Source: Microbispora sp. NBC_01189 (GTDB lineage Bacteria > Actinomycetota > Actinomycetes > Streptosporangiales > Streptosporangiaceae). From it: a stretch of DNA of 64,000 nt. Below, piece by piece: positions 40,069 through 48,558 of this stretch. Within the stretch, counting starts at the first letter, position 1, and each line of letters starts with the position of its first letter. The notes under the pieces were generated by a model that worked only from the letters and a program-made list of their open reading frames with translations, was not told the origin of the DNA and did no database searches. Where the stretch lies: contig NZ_CP108581.1 of assembly GCF_036010665.1 (NCBI RefSeq), positions 317,501 to 381,500 on the forward strand, in the 5' to 3' direction. The position numbers were made by a program, and so were the translations under genes.

Positions 40069-42011
40069 GGCGTCACCACCGCCAGCACCGCGTCCAGGTC
40101 CACCGTCTGCCCCGGCCGCACCCGCAGTTCGGCGAGCACGCCGTCGTCCGGCGCCGTCAGGGTGTGTTCCATCTTCATCGCCTCCACCACGACCAGCGGC
40201 TGCCCGGCGGTGACCCGGTCGCCCCGGGCCGCCTTCACCAGCAGCACCGTTCCCGGCATCGGGCTGCGGAGCACGCCGTCCCCGCCGAGCGCGCCGCCCG
40301 CCCGGTCTCCCGGGTCGCCGGGCTCGTGCCGGGTGACCGGCCAGGCCCGGCCGCCCTCAGCGAGCCAGAGCGTGCCGCGGTCGCGGGCGACCGCGTACCG
40401 GCGGGTGACCCCGCCGAGTGACACCACGGCTTGGCCGTCGCCGAGCCGCGTCAGCCGCGCCCGGCCGAGTGAACGACCATTAACTTCGACCTCGGCGTCG
40501 TCCGCCGATCCCGCGACCCGCACCGGCACGCCGAGGTGGTGGACCGTCCAGGCGGGCGCGCCGATCCGCCAGCCGTCGTTGACGTCCCAGGGACCACCGG
40601 CAGGCCCGGCGAAGCCTGCGTGGAAGACGAGCGCCGCGGCGGCCAGCACCTCCTCCGGCACGCCGCCGCCCGCCGGGCCGTTCACCAGGTCGCCGAGCCG
40701 GCGCTCGACCAGGCCGGTGTCGAGCCGCCCGGCCGCGACCTCGGGATCGGCCAGCAGCGCCCGCAGGAAACCGACGTTGGTGGTGACGCCAAGGATCACC
40801 GTGGATCCGAGCGCCCGGTCGAGGGCCGCGAGCGCGCCCGCCCGGTCCGGGGCCCAGGCGACCGCCTTGGCCAGCATGGGGTCGTAGTCGCTGCCCACCA
40901 CCATGCCCTCGGCGAGCCCGGAGTCGAACCTGACGCCCTGTCCGGCGGGCTCCCGCAGGGCCAGGATCCGCCCCCCGGTGGGCAGGAAGTCGCGGGCGGG
41001 GTCCTCGGCGTACACGCGGGCCTCGGCCGCGTGGCCGCGCAGGCGCACCTCGTCCTGCCCGAACGGCAGCGCCTCGCCGCAGGCGATCCGCAGTTGCAGT
41101 TCGACGAGGTCGAGGCCGGTCACCATCTCGGTCACCGGGTGCTCGACCTGGAGCCGGGTGTTCATCTCCATGAAGGAGAAGCCCCCCGGGTCGGCGGCCG
41201 GGACGATGAACTCGACCGTCCCCGCGCCGACGTAGCCGACCGACCGCGCGGCCTCCACCGCCGCCGCGCCCATGCGCGCCCGCGTCGCGTCGTCCAGCAG
41301 CGGGGACGGCGCCTCCTCCACGATCTTCTGGTGCCTGCGCTGCAGGCTGCACTCGCGCTCGCCGAGGTGGACGACGTTGCCGTGCGCGTCGGCCATGACC
41401 TGGATCTCGATGTGCCGGGGGCCGTCGACGTACCGCTCCAGCAGCAGCGTGCCGTCCCCGAAGGCGGCCACGGCGGTGCGGCGGGCCGACTCGATCGCCG
41501 CGGGCAGTTCGCCGGCCGAGGCGACCCGCAGCATGCCCTTGCCGCCCCCGCCCGCCGACGGCTTGATCAGCACGGGAAAGCCGATGCGCCCGGCCGCCTC
41601 GGCCAGGTCGTCGCGGGGCTCCGCGCCGCCGGGGACGACCGGCACGCCCGCGCGGGCGACCGTCTCCTTTGCCCGGATCTTGTCGCCCATGGCCTCGATG
41701 GCCTCCGGTCGCGGGCCGACGAACACCAGGCCCTCTTCCGCACAGCGGCGGGCGAACGCGGCGTTCTCGGCGAGGAAGCCGTATCCGGGATGGATCGCCT
41801 CGGCGCCGCTCGTCCGGGCCGCCTCGACGATCCCGTCGGCGTCGAGATAGCCGCGCGGGAGCCGTACGGCGAGGTCGGCCTCGCGCACGTGCCGGGCGTC
41901 GCGGTCGGCGTCGCTGTGGACGGCGACCGCGCGCACGCCCAGCGTGCGCAGCGTCCGGATGATCCGGACGGCGATCTCCCCCCGGTTGGCGATCAGCACA
42001 CTGGTGAACAT
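40059..42011 (-). CDS. Biotin-dependent acyl-CoA carboxylase alpha subunit (methylcrotonyl-CoA type)
   Basis: A 650-aa biotin carboxylase fused to a biotin carrier. N-terminal [20 protein letters not shown]-grasp loop [28 protein letters not shown] catalytic segment, then a BT-like linker, and a biotinyl domain with K613 in VEAMKMEH. It pairs with the carboxyltransferase beta subunit 3 bases upstream. Context with HMG-CoA lyase and an acyl-CoA dehydrogenase indicates 3-methylcrotonyl-CoA as substrate; propionyl/acetyl-CoA cannot be excluded from sequence. Confidence 0.93.
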   Translation of the reverse strand: MFTSVLIANRGEIAVRIIRTLRTLGVRAVAVHSDADRDARHVREADLAVRLPRGYLDADGIVEAARTSGAEAIHPGYGFLAENAAFARRCAEEGLVFVGPRPEAIEAMGDKIRAKETVARAGVPVVPGGAEPRDDLAEAAGRIGFPVLIKPSAGGGGKGMLRVASAGELPAAIESARRTAVAAFGDGTLLLERYVDGPRHIEIQVMADAHGNVVHLGERECSLQRRHQKIVEEAPSPLLDDATRARMGAAAVEAARSVGYVGAGTVEFIVPAADPGGFSFMEMNTRLQVEHPVTEMVTGLDLVELQLRIACGEALPFGQDEVRLRGHAAEARVYAEDPARDFLPTGGRILALREPAGQGVRFDSGLAEGMVVGSDYDPMLAKAVAWAPDRAGALAALDRALGSTVILGVTTNVGFLRALLADPEVAAGRLDTGLVERRLGDLVNGPAGGGVPEEVLAAAALVFHAGFAGPAGGPWDVNDGWRIGAPAWTVHHLGVPVRVAGSADDAEVEVNGRSLGRARLTRLGDGQAVVSLGGVTRRYAVARDRGTLWLAEGGRAWPVTRHEPGDPGDRAGGALGGDGVLRSPMPGTVLLVKAARGDRVTAGQPLVVVEAMKMEHTLTAPDDGVLAELRVRPGQTVDLDAVLAVVTPCE

Positions 42012-42014
42012 GAC

Positions 42015-43604
42015 TCACATCCGGAAGACGCCGTAGCCGACGGGTTCGAGGGGGGCGTTGGCCGCGGCGCCGAGCGCCAGGCCGAGGACGGTCCTGGTGT
42101 CCACCGGGTCGATCACCCCGTCGTCCCACAGGCGGGCGGTCGAGTAGTAGGGACTGCCCTGGTGCTCGTAGCGGGCCCGGATCTCCTCGGGGTCGGCGTC
42201 GCCGACCATGGACAGGACCGTGGCGGCCTGCTCGCCGCCCATGACCGAGATACGGGCGTTCGGCCACATCCACAGGAAGCGGGGCGAGTAGGCGCGACCG
42301 GCCATCGCGTAGTTGCCCGCGCCGAAGGAGCCGCCGATGATCACGGTGAACTTCGGCACCCGGGCGCAGGCGACCGCCGTGACCATCTTCGCGCCGTGCT
42401 TGGCGATGCCCCCGGCCTCGTACGCCTTGCCGACCATGAAGCCGCTGATGTTCTGCAGGAACACCAGCGGAATCGACCGCCGGTCGCACAGCTCGACGAA
42501 GTGGGCGCCCTTGAGCGCCGACTCGCCGAACAGGATGCCGTTGTTGGCCACGATCCCGACGGGGTGGCCGTGGACGCGGGCGAACCCGGTGACCAGGGTC
42601 GGGCCGTACTCGGCCTTGAACTCCAGGAACCGGCTGCCGTCCACGATCCGGGCGATCACCTCCCGCACGTCGTACGGCCGGCGGGTGTCCTGGGGGACGA
42701 TCCCGTAGAGATCGTGCGGATCGTGCAGCGGAGGCTCGGCCGGCGCGACGTCCCAGGGGCGGGGGCCTCTCGGGCCGAGCGACCCGACGATGTCCCGCAC
42801 GATCTTCAGGGCGTGTGCGTCGTCCTCGGCGAGGTGGTCGGTGACGCCGCTGACGCGGGCGTGGACCTCGCCGCCGCCCAGTTCCTCGGCCGTGACGGTC
42901 TCGCCGGTCGCGGCCTTCACCAACGGCGGCCCACCCAGGAAGATCGTCCCCTGGTTGCGGACGATCACCGCCTCGTCGCTCATCGCCGGGACGTAGGCGC
43001 CGCCCGCGGTGCAGGAGCCGAGTACGGCGGCGATCTGCGGGATGCCCCGGGCCGACATCGTGGCCTGGTTGTAGAAGATGCGCCCGAAGTGCTCCCGGTC
43101 GGGGAAGACTTCGTCCTGCTTCGGCAGGAACGCCCCGCCCGAGTCGACCAGGTACACGCATGGCAGATTGTTGTGGAGGGCGACCTCCTGGGCGCGCAGG
43201 TGCTTCTTGACCGTCATGGGGTAGTAGGTGCCGCCCTTGACGGTGGCGTCGTTGGCCACGATCACGACCTCACGGCCGCCGACCCGGCCCACGCCGGTGA
43301 TGATCCCGGCGGCCGGGGCCTGGTCGTCGTACATGCCGGTGGCCGCGAGCGGCGACAGTTCGAGGAAGCGCCCGCCGGGGTCGAGGAGCGTGTCGACGCG
43401 GTCGCGGGGCAGCAACTTGCCGCGCTCGGCGTGCCGGGCGCGGGCCCGCTCCGGACCGCCGCGCGCCGCGGCCGCGAGCCGCTCGCGCAGCTCCGCCGCC
43501 AGGCGCTCGTTCGCCTCGGCGTCGCGCTTGTACGCCTCGCCGCCCGGATCGCACCGGCTCTCCAGCACCGGCCAGGCACTCACCGGCCAGTCGCTTGTGC
43601 TCAT
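42015..43604 (-). CDS. Acyl-CoA carboxylase beta subunit (methylcrotonyl-CoA type)
   Basis: A 529-aa carboxyltransferase with two crotonase-like halves. [20 protein letters not shown] and [21 protein letters not shown] are characteristic of methylcrotonyl-CoA carboxylase beta chains. The C-terminal half has [34 protein letters not shown], also of MCC type. It is the first gene of the operon and diverges from a TetR regulator 46 bases away. With the alpha subunit it carboxylates 3-methylcrotonyl-CoA to 3-methylglutaconyl-CoA. Confidence 0.94.
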   Translation of the reverse strand: MSTSDWPVSAWPVLESRCDPGGEAYKRDAEANERLAAELRERLAAAARGGPERARARHAERGKLLPRDRVDTLLDPGGRFLELSPLAATGMYDDQAPAAGIITGVGRVGGREVVIVANDATVKGGTYYPMTVKKHLRAQEVALHNNLPCVYLVDSGGAFLPKQDEVFPDREHFGRIFYNQATMSARGIPQIAAVLGSCTAGGAYVPAMSDEAVIVRNQGTIFLGGPPLVKAATGETVTAEELGGGEVHARVSGVTDHLAEDDAHALKIVRDIVGSLGPRGPRPWDVAPAEPPLHDPHDLYGIVPQDTRRPYDVREVIARIVDGSRFLEFKAEYGPTLVTGFARVHGHPVGIVANNGILFGESALKGAHFVELCDRRSIPLVFLQNISGFMVGKAYEAGGIAKHGAKMVTAVACARVPKFTVIIGGSFGAGNYAMAGRAYSPRFLWMWPNARISVMGGEQAATVLSMVGDADPEEIRARYEHQGSPYYSTARLWDDGVIDPVDTRTVLGLALGAAANAPLEPVGYGVFRM

Positions 43605-43612
43605 GCTGGAAT

Positions 43613-43628
43613 GTTAGTCATCGTTAAC
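43613..43628. promoter_or_regulatory. Probable operator between the carboxylase operon and TetR gene
   Basis: GTTAGTCATCGTTAAC, an imperfect inverted repeat (GTTA ... TAAC) in a 46-base divergent spacer. TetR-family regulators usually bind such sites beside their own gene and repress both directions; the inducer would be a pathway acyl-CoA. Confidence 0.45.
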
Positions 43629-43650
43629 TTGCTCCGTCTACCATGGTGCC

Positions 43651-44226
43651 GTGAAGACCCCTACCCGCAATCGGCGGGCCGAGATCCTCGACGCGGCCGC
43701 CGCCCTGTTCGCGGCGCGCGGCTTCCACGGCGTGTCCATCGAGGACATCGGCGCCGCGGTGGGCGTCTCGGGGCCGGCGCTCTACCGGCACTTCAGCGGC
43801 AAGGAGGCCCTGCTCACCGAGATGCTGCTCGGGATCAGCGAGCGGCTGCGCGAGCAGGGGGCGCGGCTCGCCACCACCGCCGACCCGGACACCGCGGAGG
43901 CGGCCCTGGACGCGCTGCTGGCCGGGCACATCGAGTTCGCGCTGCGCCACCCGGCGCTGATCCGGGTGCAGGAGCGCGAGCTCGACAACGTGCCCGAGCA
44001 GGCGAGGCGGGCGATCCGGCGGCTCCAGCGGCTGTACGCCGAGGAGTGGGTGGCCGTGCTGGCCGAGCTGCACCCCGACTGCCCGCAGGCCCGGCTGCGG
44101 GCCGCCGCGCACGCGGTCTTCGGCCTGCTCAACTCCACCCCGCACAGCGCGGGAGAGCTCTCCCCCGAGGCCATGGCCGGCCTGCTGCACACCATGGCCC
44201 GCGCCGCACTGTGTCAGATCCGGTGA
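43651..44226 (+). CDS. TetR-family regulator of the leucine-degradation operon
   Basis: A 191-aa repressor. The N-terminal HTH ~8-55 reads AAALFAARGFHGVSIEDIGA then GVSGPALYRHFSGKEAL. The helical C-terminal ligand domain resembles acyl-CoA-sensing TetR proteins beside such operons. GTG start (an annotation choice from the conserved N-terminus). Divergent to the carboxylase beta gene with an inverted repeat between, so likely the local repressor. Confidence 0.9.
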   Translation: MKTPTRNRRAEILDAAAALFAARGFHGVSIEDIGAAVGVSGPALYRHFSGKEALLTEMLLGISERLREQGARLATTADPDTAEAALDALLAGHIEFALRHPALIRVQERELDNVPEQARRAIRRLQRLYAEEWVAVLAELHPDCPQARLRAAAHAVFGLLNSTPHSAGELSPEAMAGLLHTMARAALCQIR

Positions 44227-44296
44227 CGGCGCCAGATCGGGTGACCGGCCGCGCTGTGATCGACCCCCCGGATCGGGCCCCCGATCAGCCCCTCAG

Positions 44297-46516
44297 TCAG
44301 TCACGGGCGAGCAGGGCGCGGGCGGCCTGCTCGATCTCGGCCTCGGACAGCAGCACGGTGTCGGCCGCCGGGCCCAGCGGCACGAAGCTGTCCCGGGAGG
44401 TCACCCGGGTGATCAGGCCGGTGAAGCCGTTGTCAAGCAGCGCCGCCATCACGCCCTCCGAGACGCCTCCGCTGCGCCGGGTCTCGTCGGCGACGAGCAC
44501 CCGGCCCGTGAGGTCGGCCGCGCGCATGAGGTCGTCGACCGGCAGGGGCGACAGCCACCGCAGGTCGAGCACCCGGCAGCCCAAGCCCTCCGCCGTGAGC
44601 CGCGCCGCCGCCCGCAGGCTCATCCGCAGCCCGTTGCCGTAGGTGACGATGGTGAGGTCGCGGCCGTCGCCGTAGGAGCGCCCCCGCCCGACCGGGACGT
44701 GCGTCTCCGCCCAGCGGGGCGGCGCCGCGTACGGCGCGAGCCAGCCGCCGTCGCCCTCCTCGAACAGGTCCCGGGCGTGGTAGAGCGCGATGGGCTCGAG
44801 GAACACGCACACACTCCCGTCCACGCGGGCGGCGGCCAGGCACGTGCGGAGCATCGCCGCCGCGTCGTCGGGCCGCGCCGGAGACGCGATGATCAAACCG
44901 GGGATATCGCGCAACGCGGCAATTGAGTTGTCATTATGGAAATGTCCCCCAAATCCCTTTTGGTAGGCATATGAGGCGACTCGTACGACCAGGGGATTGC
45001 GGTACGCGCCCCGAGAGAAGAACTGCAGAGTCGACGCCTCGCCACGAATCTGATCAAGGGCGTTGTGCAGATAGGCGAGATACTGGATCTCCGGCACCGG
45101 CAGCATCCCCGCCAGCCCGCTGCCGAGCGCGAGCCCGAGGACGGCCTGTTCGTCCAGCAGCGTGTCGAAGACCCTCTCACTGCCGAACCTGCGCAGCAGC
45201 CCGCGCGTGACGCCATACACACCGCCCTTGCGGGCCACGTCCTCGCCGAACACGAGGACCCCGGGGTCGGCCGCCATGGCGTCGGCGAGCGTGCGGTTGA
45301 CGGCCTGCGCGAGTGTGAGCCCGCCCTCCGACTCCGGCGGCGCGGCGAAGGCCCGCTCGCGCTCCCGCGCGGGCGCGGCCCGCAGGGCTCCGGCCGCCAC
45401 CGCCCGCGGGTCGCGCGGCGCGAGCGGCGCCATCACCTCCGCCGCCGAGGTCAGCCGGGGCCGCCGCCCGCACTCCATCGCCAGCTTGAGCACGTGGTCG
45501 CGCTCGGCCTCGTAGCGCGCCAGCAGTTCGTCGGGCTGGGCGAGGCCCGCCTCCACCAGCAGCCGAGCCGTACGGACGAGGGGGTCGCGCGCCAGGTCGG
45601 CGGCGATCTCCTTGCGGGTGCGGTAGGCGCTCTCGACGTCCGAGCCCGCGTGGCCCATCAGCCGCACCGTGCGCAGGTGCAGGAACGCGGGGGCGCGGTT
45701 GTCGCGCACGTGGCGGGCGGCACGCGTCGCGGCGTCGTAGGCGTCGGCGAGGTCGCAGCCGTCGGCGTGGAAATACTCCAGCGCCGGGTGCCTGGCCCGC
45801 TCGACCCAGTCGCGCGGGGTCCGCACGCTGATGCCGAGGCCGTTGTCCTCGCACACGAACAGCACCGGCACGCGCAGCCCGCGATGGCCGCCGTACGCCG
45901 CGGTGTTGAGGCCCGTGAGGGCGGAGGCGTGGTTCAGCGACGCGTCGCCGAATCCGCAGACGACGACCGCGTCGCGCGGCCACGGCGACGGCAGCCCGAG
46001 CGCGCGCGCCTGCTCGATCGCGAAGCCGACGCCGACGGCTCTCGGCAGGTGGCTCGCGATCGTGGAGGTCTGCGGGACCACGGCGAGGCCGGGGTGGCCG
46101 AACACCTTGTGCCGGCCGCCCGCGATCGGCTCCTCGGCCGACGCGGCGACCCCCAGCAGCACGTCGCGCAGCCCCTCCTCGGCCAGCCGTCCGGCCTGGG
46201 CGGAGCGGGCCAGGTAGAACGCGCCCGACCGGTAGTGCAGCAGTGCGGGGTCGGTCGTCCGGAGCGCCGCGGCCACGGCGGCGTTCCCCTCGTGACCGGA
46301 CGACCCGATCGTGTAGAAGCCCTCGTCGCGCCCGCGCATCAGGCGGGCGGCGACGTCCAGGAGCCGGCTGCCGAGTTGCACCGCGAACAGTTCCCGGCAC
46401 CGGGCGCCGGTGAGGCCCGAGCCGGGGCGGACCGGCAGATCCGGGTCCCCGGCGGGTCCCGGGGTCAGCGCCCCCACGGCTTCGGCGAAATGGGTCTCCA
46501 CTGCTTCCCGCACCAC
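44297..46516 (-). CDS. Fused E1 (alpha+beta) thiamine-dependent 2-oxoacid dehydrogenase
   Basis: A 739-aa protein joining both E1 subunits of a branched-chain-type 2-oxoacid dehydrogenase. Alpha part ~30-360: YRSGAFYLAR, and the TPP/Mg site GFGDASLNHAS ... FVCEDNGLGIS, an atypical GDG motif (GDA, without the usual Glu) seen in a subset of actinobacterial fused E1 proteins. Beta part ~395-739: LVFGEDVARKGGVYGVT, PEIQYLAYLHNALDQI, then LLVADETRRSGG-type region. Placed next to the leucine operon, it would feed it with isovaleryl-CoA. No E2 or E3 gene is present here. A stretch of codons near 44890-45080 is clearly richer in A/T than the rest. Confidence 0.88.
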   Translation of the reverse strand: MVREAVETHFAEAVGALTPGPAGDPDLPVRPGSGLTGARCRELFAVQLGSRLLDVAARLMRGRDEGFYTIGSSGHEGNAAVAAALRTTDPALLHYRSGAFYLARSAQAGRLAEEGLRDVLLGVAASAEEPIAGGRHKVFGHPGLAVVPQTSTIASHLPRAVGVGFAIEQARALGLPSPWPRDAVVVCGFGDASLNHASALTGLNTAAYGGHRGLRVPVLFVCEDNGLGISVRTPRDWVERARHPALEYFHADGCDLADAYDAATRAARHVRDNRAPAFLHLRTVRLMGHAGSDVESAYRTRKEIAADLARDPLVRTARLLVEAGLAQPDELLARYEAERDHVLKLAMECGRRPRLTSAAEVMAPLAPRDPRAVAAGALRAAPARERERAFAAPPESEGGLTLAQAVNRTLADAMAADPGVLVFGEDVARKGGVYGVTRGLLRRFGSERVFDTLLDEQAVLGLALGSGLAGMLPVPEIQYLAYLHNALDQIRGEASTLQFFSRGAYRNPLVVRVASYAYQKGFGGHFHNDNSIAALRDIPGLIIASPARPDDAAAMLRTCLAAARVDGSVCVFLEPIALYHARDLFEEGDGGWLAPYAAPPRWAETHVPVGRGRSYGDGRDLTIVTYGNGLRMSLRAAARLTAEGLGCRVLDLRWLSPLPVDDLMRAADLTGRVLVADETRRSGGVSEGVMAALLDNGFTGLITRVTSRDSFVPLGPAADTVLLSEAEIEQAARALLARD

Positions 46517-46729
46517 ACGGCCGATTATGTCGCAGGATGCTCTCCCCGTCCCGCGGAGTGGGAACTCCCGGCATCGTTCCGATTATCGATCACCTTAATT
46601 GACACAATTTGATGACGAATGTCATTGCTCTCAACCTATGCCGGTTATCGCCCGTCTACTTGAGAGGAATGACGTGGCACCCTCAGGCCGCGTTCACCGT
46701 TCGACCACCGGGAAGGATGGTTCAGCGGA

Positions 46730-48073
46730 ATGTTGAAACGCATGCGCGCCGTGATCGCGGCCGCGGCCATGGGCGGAGCGGTCGCCCTGGGCGGAGCCGT
46801 GGCGCTCCCGGCCGTCGCCGGCGCGACGACGACGCCGTCTCCCGCGCCGGCGCCGAGCGACCTCGCCGTCTCCCCCAGCCCCGTGATCGTCGCCGGCGGC
46901 GCGGGCACGACGGCGACCTTCACCTACAAGGCGGCGGAGGCGGGCGCCGCCCGGCTTCTCGACGGGTCGGGCCGGGCGGTCCCGCTCGCCGTCGGATCCG
47001 CCGGCTCCGGCGCCTACACGGCGAGGTACGGCTTCACCTTCAGGGACGAGCCGGGCGCCTGGAAGCTGGAGGTGAGGACCGAGGGCGGCACCGCCGCCAA
47101 GGAGTTCCAGGTTCACTGGAGCACCGGCCTCGACTTCGCCGCCTCGCCGGACGTGGTCGACCGCGGCGGCGTCGTCAGGCTGACCGGCGCGCTCACCTAC
47201 GGCGCGTCGCGCGGGTACGCCGGCCAGCGGGTGTACCTCGCCTTCAAGCCGGTCGGCGGCTCCTACGGCCGGGTCGGCTGGGTGACGACCGACGGGCGCG
47301 GCCGCTTCTCGGCCGACGAGAGGGCGGACGGGTCCGGCTGGTGGCGGGCCGAGTTCGACGGCACCACCGCCGCCGAGCCCGCGACGAGCGACAGCGACCG
47401 GGTCGACGTGCGGGACGCCGCCAGGCGCACCCGCGTCACCGGCTTCGACGCCTCCCCCGACCCCGTCCGGGCCGGTGACACCCTGCGCCTGCGCGGCCGG
47501 CTGGAGATCGACGGCGGGGACTTCTGGCGCGGCTACCCCGACCACCGCGTGCGGATCCTCTTCAAGCCCGACGGCGGCTACCGCTGGCAGTACGTCACCT
47601 CCGCCTGGACCGGCGACCGCGGTTTCTTCGCCGCGGACGTCAGGGCCAGGACCTCCGGCTGGTGGCGGGCCGAGTTCGAGGCCGTCACCGGCGCGACCGG
47701 CTCGGTGAGCTCGTCCGACTACGTGACGGTCCGCGCTCCCCGGCCCGTGCCGCCGCCCGCCGCCGACACCCGGGTGATCCGTTTCGACGCCTCCCCCGAG
47801 CCGGTCACGTACGGGAAGTACCTGACCTTCCGCGGCGCGCTCCAGATCTGGGACGACGGCTGGGAGGGCTACGGCCACCAGAAGGTGACCGTGTGGTTCC
47901 AGAAGGCCGGCGGCTCCTGGCACTACGTCAAGACGCTGCGGACGAACGTCTCCGGCTCGTTCTGGGGCAAGACCAAGGCGACCCGCTCCGGAAGCTGGAA
48001 GGTGGTCTTCCCCGGTGACGACGACGCCCGTCGCTCGTCCAGCCGCGCCGACCGGGTCCGCGTGAAGCACTAG
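46730..48073 (+). CDS. Secreted protein with three Ig-like repeats
   Basis: A 447-aa exported protein. The signal peptide is residues 1-32 (RAVIAAAAMGGAVALGG ... AVAGA). A ~90-residue N-terminal beta domain is followed by three ~105-residue repeats starting FAASPDVVDRGG, FDASPDPVRAGD and FDASPEPVTYGK, each with a 'VWFQKAGGSW'-like core and a closing SGWWRAEF or SGSWKVVF strand. No enzyme motif or anchor. Likely a cell-surface or extracellular structural/binding protein. ATG chosen; another ATG four codons on is equally compatible with the signal peptide. A strong terminator follows 14 bases after the stop. Confidence 0.78.
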   Translation: MLKRMRAVIAAAAMGGAVALGGAVALPAVAGATTTPSPAPAPSDLAVSPSPVIVAGGAGTTATFTYKAAEAGAARLLDGSGRAVPLAVGSAGSGAYTARYGFTFRDEPGAWKLEVRTEGGTAAKEFQVHWSTGLDFAASPDVVDRGGVVRLTGALTYGASRGYAGQRVYLAFKPVGGSYGRVGWVTTDGRGRFSADERADGSGWWRAEFDGTTAAEPATSDSDRVDVRDAARRTRVTGFDASPDPVRAGDTLRLRGRLEIDGGDFWRGYPDHRVRILFKPDGGYRWQYVTSAWTGDRGFFAADVRARTSGWWRAEFEAVTGATGSVSSSDYVTVRAPRPVPPPAADTRVIRFDASPEPVTYGKYLTFRGALQIWDDGWEGYGHQKVTVWFQKAGGSWHYVKTLRTNVSGSFWGKTKATRSGSWKVVFPGDDDARRSSSRADRVRVKH

Positions 48074-48087
48074 AGAAGACGATCGAG

Positions 48088-48118
48088 CCGGCCCGGGGCG
48101 CGTGTCACCCCGGGCCGG
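48088..48118 (+). terminator. Intrinsic terminator, perfect 11-bp stem
   Basis: CCGGCCCGGGG and CCCCGGGCCGG around a 9-nt loop, followed by TCCATTTC, just downstream of the secreted repeat protein. Confidence 0.75.
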
Positions 48119-48262
48119 TCCATTTCCGGGGCGGGCCCGCAGACGCGGTTTCCGAAAGTTTTCGGACATCGTCTTTTCTGTTTCACTGTCATCCCCGAAC
48201 CGATTTGCCTATGCTTCCATCGCAGGTCGGCATGGTTCCCCCGCGACCACGGAGGATGTCAT

Positions 48263-48283
48263 ATGACGGGCGGTGCGGCATGA
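48263..48283 (+). promoter_or_regulatory. Six-codon mini-ORF overlapping the carrier-protein start
   Basis: GGAGG at 48251 is 7 nt from this ATG, which codes MTGGAA and stops with TGA inside the ATG of the carrier-protein gene (ATGA). The carrier gene's own ATG has no good ribosome site, so its translation may depend on reinitiation after the mini-ORF. Alternatively translation starts at the in-frame ATG at 48256, but that touches the GGAGG. Confidence 0.4.
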
Positions 48284-48558
48284 CGGCCGGGCAGTACAGG
48301 CGGGCCCTGGCGGAGTTGGTCGCCGAGGTGTCCGACGGCGCGATCGGCGCCGAGGAGGCGCTCGCCGGCGAGCGGTCGCTGTCCGCGCTCGGCCTGACCT
48401 CGGTGGCCCGGGTCCGGCTCGTCGACGCGATCGAGGACACCTTCGGGGTCGAGGTCGGCCTCGGCGGCGACTGGTCCTCGCTGGAGAGCGTCGACGCCCT
48501 CGCCGCGCTGGTGTCCCGGGCCGCCGAGCCCGGCGACCGGACCGCGGCAGACGCATGA
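48280..48558 (+). CDS. Acyl/peptidyl carrier protein
   Basis: A 92-aa carrier protein. SALGLTSVARVRLVDAIED holds the phosphopantetheine Ser (S41) in an LGLTS motif, followed by helix II. DTFGVEVGLGG and the ending SVDALAALVSRA complete the four-helix fold. It is coupled by ATGA overlap to a condensation-domain gene. No adenylation or ketosynthase gene lies in the window, so loading must come from elsewhere. Confidence 0.85.
   Translation: MTAGQYRRALAELVAEVSDGAIGAEEALAGERSLSALGLTSVARVRLVDAIEDTFGVEVGLGGDWSSLESVDALAALVSRAAEPGDRTAADA

Noticed and set aside
40536-44642. 1368-codon plus-strand open frame
   Set aside because: Lies opposite the carboxylase operon and partly in another frame of the TetR gene. 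No domain recognisable; all overlapping genes have clear family motifs.
44881-45080. A/T-rich patch as an insertion sequence
   Set aside because: The reading frame and conserved E1-beta motifs continue through it, with no inverted repeats or target duplication.
46599-46627. TTGACA and nearby ATGACGAATGTCAT palindrome upstream of the secreted repeat protein
   Set aside because: The -35 word is perfect but no -10 follows at 16-18 bases, and the 5-bp palindrome is short. Recorded only as weak hints of a promoter region.
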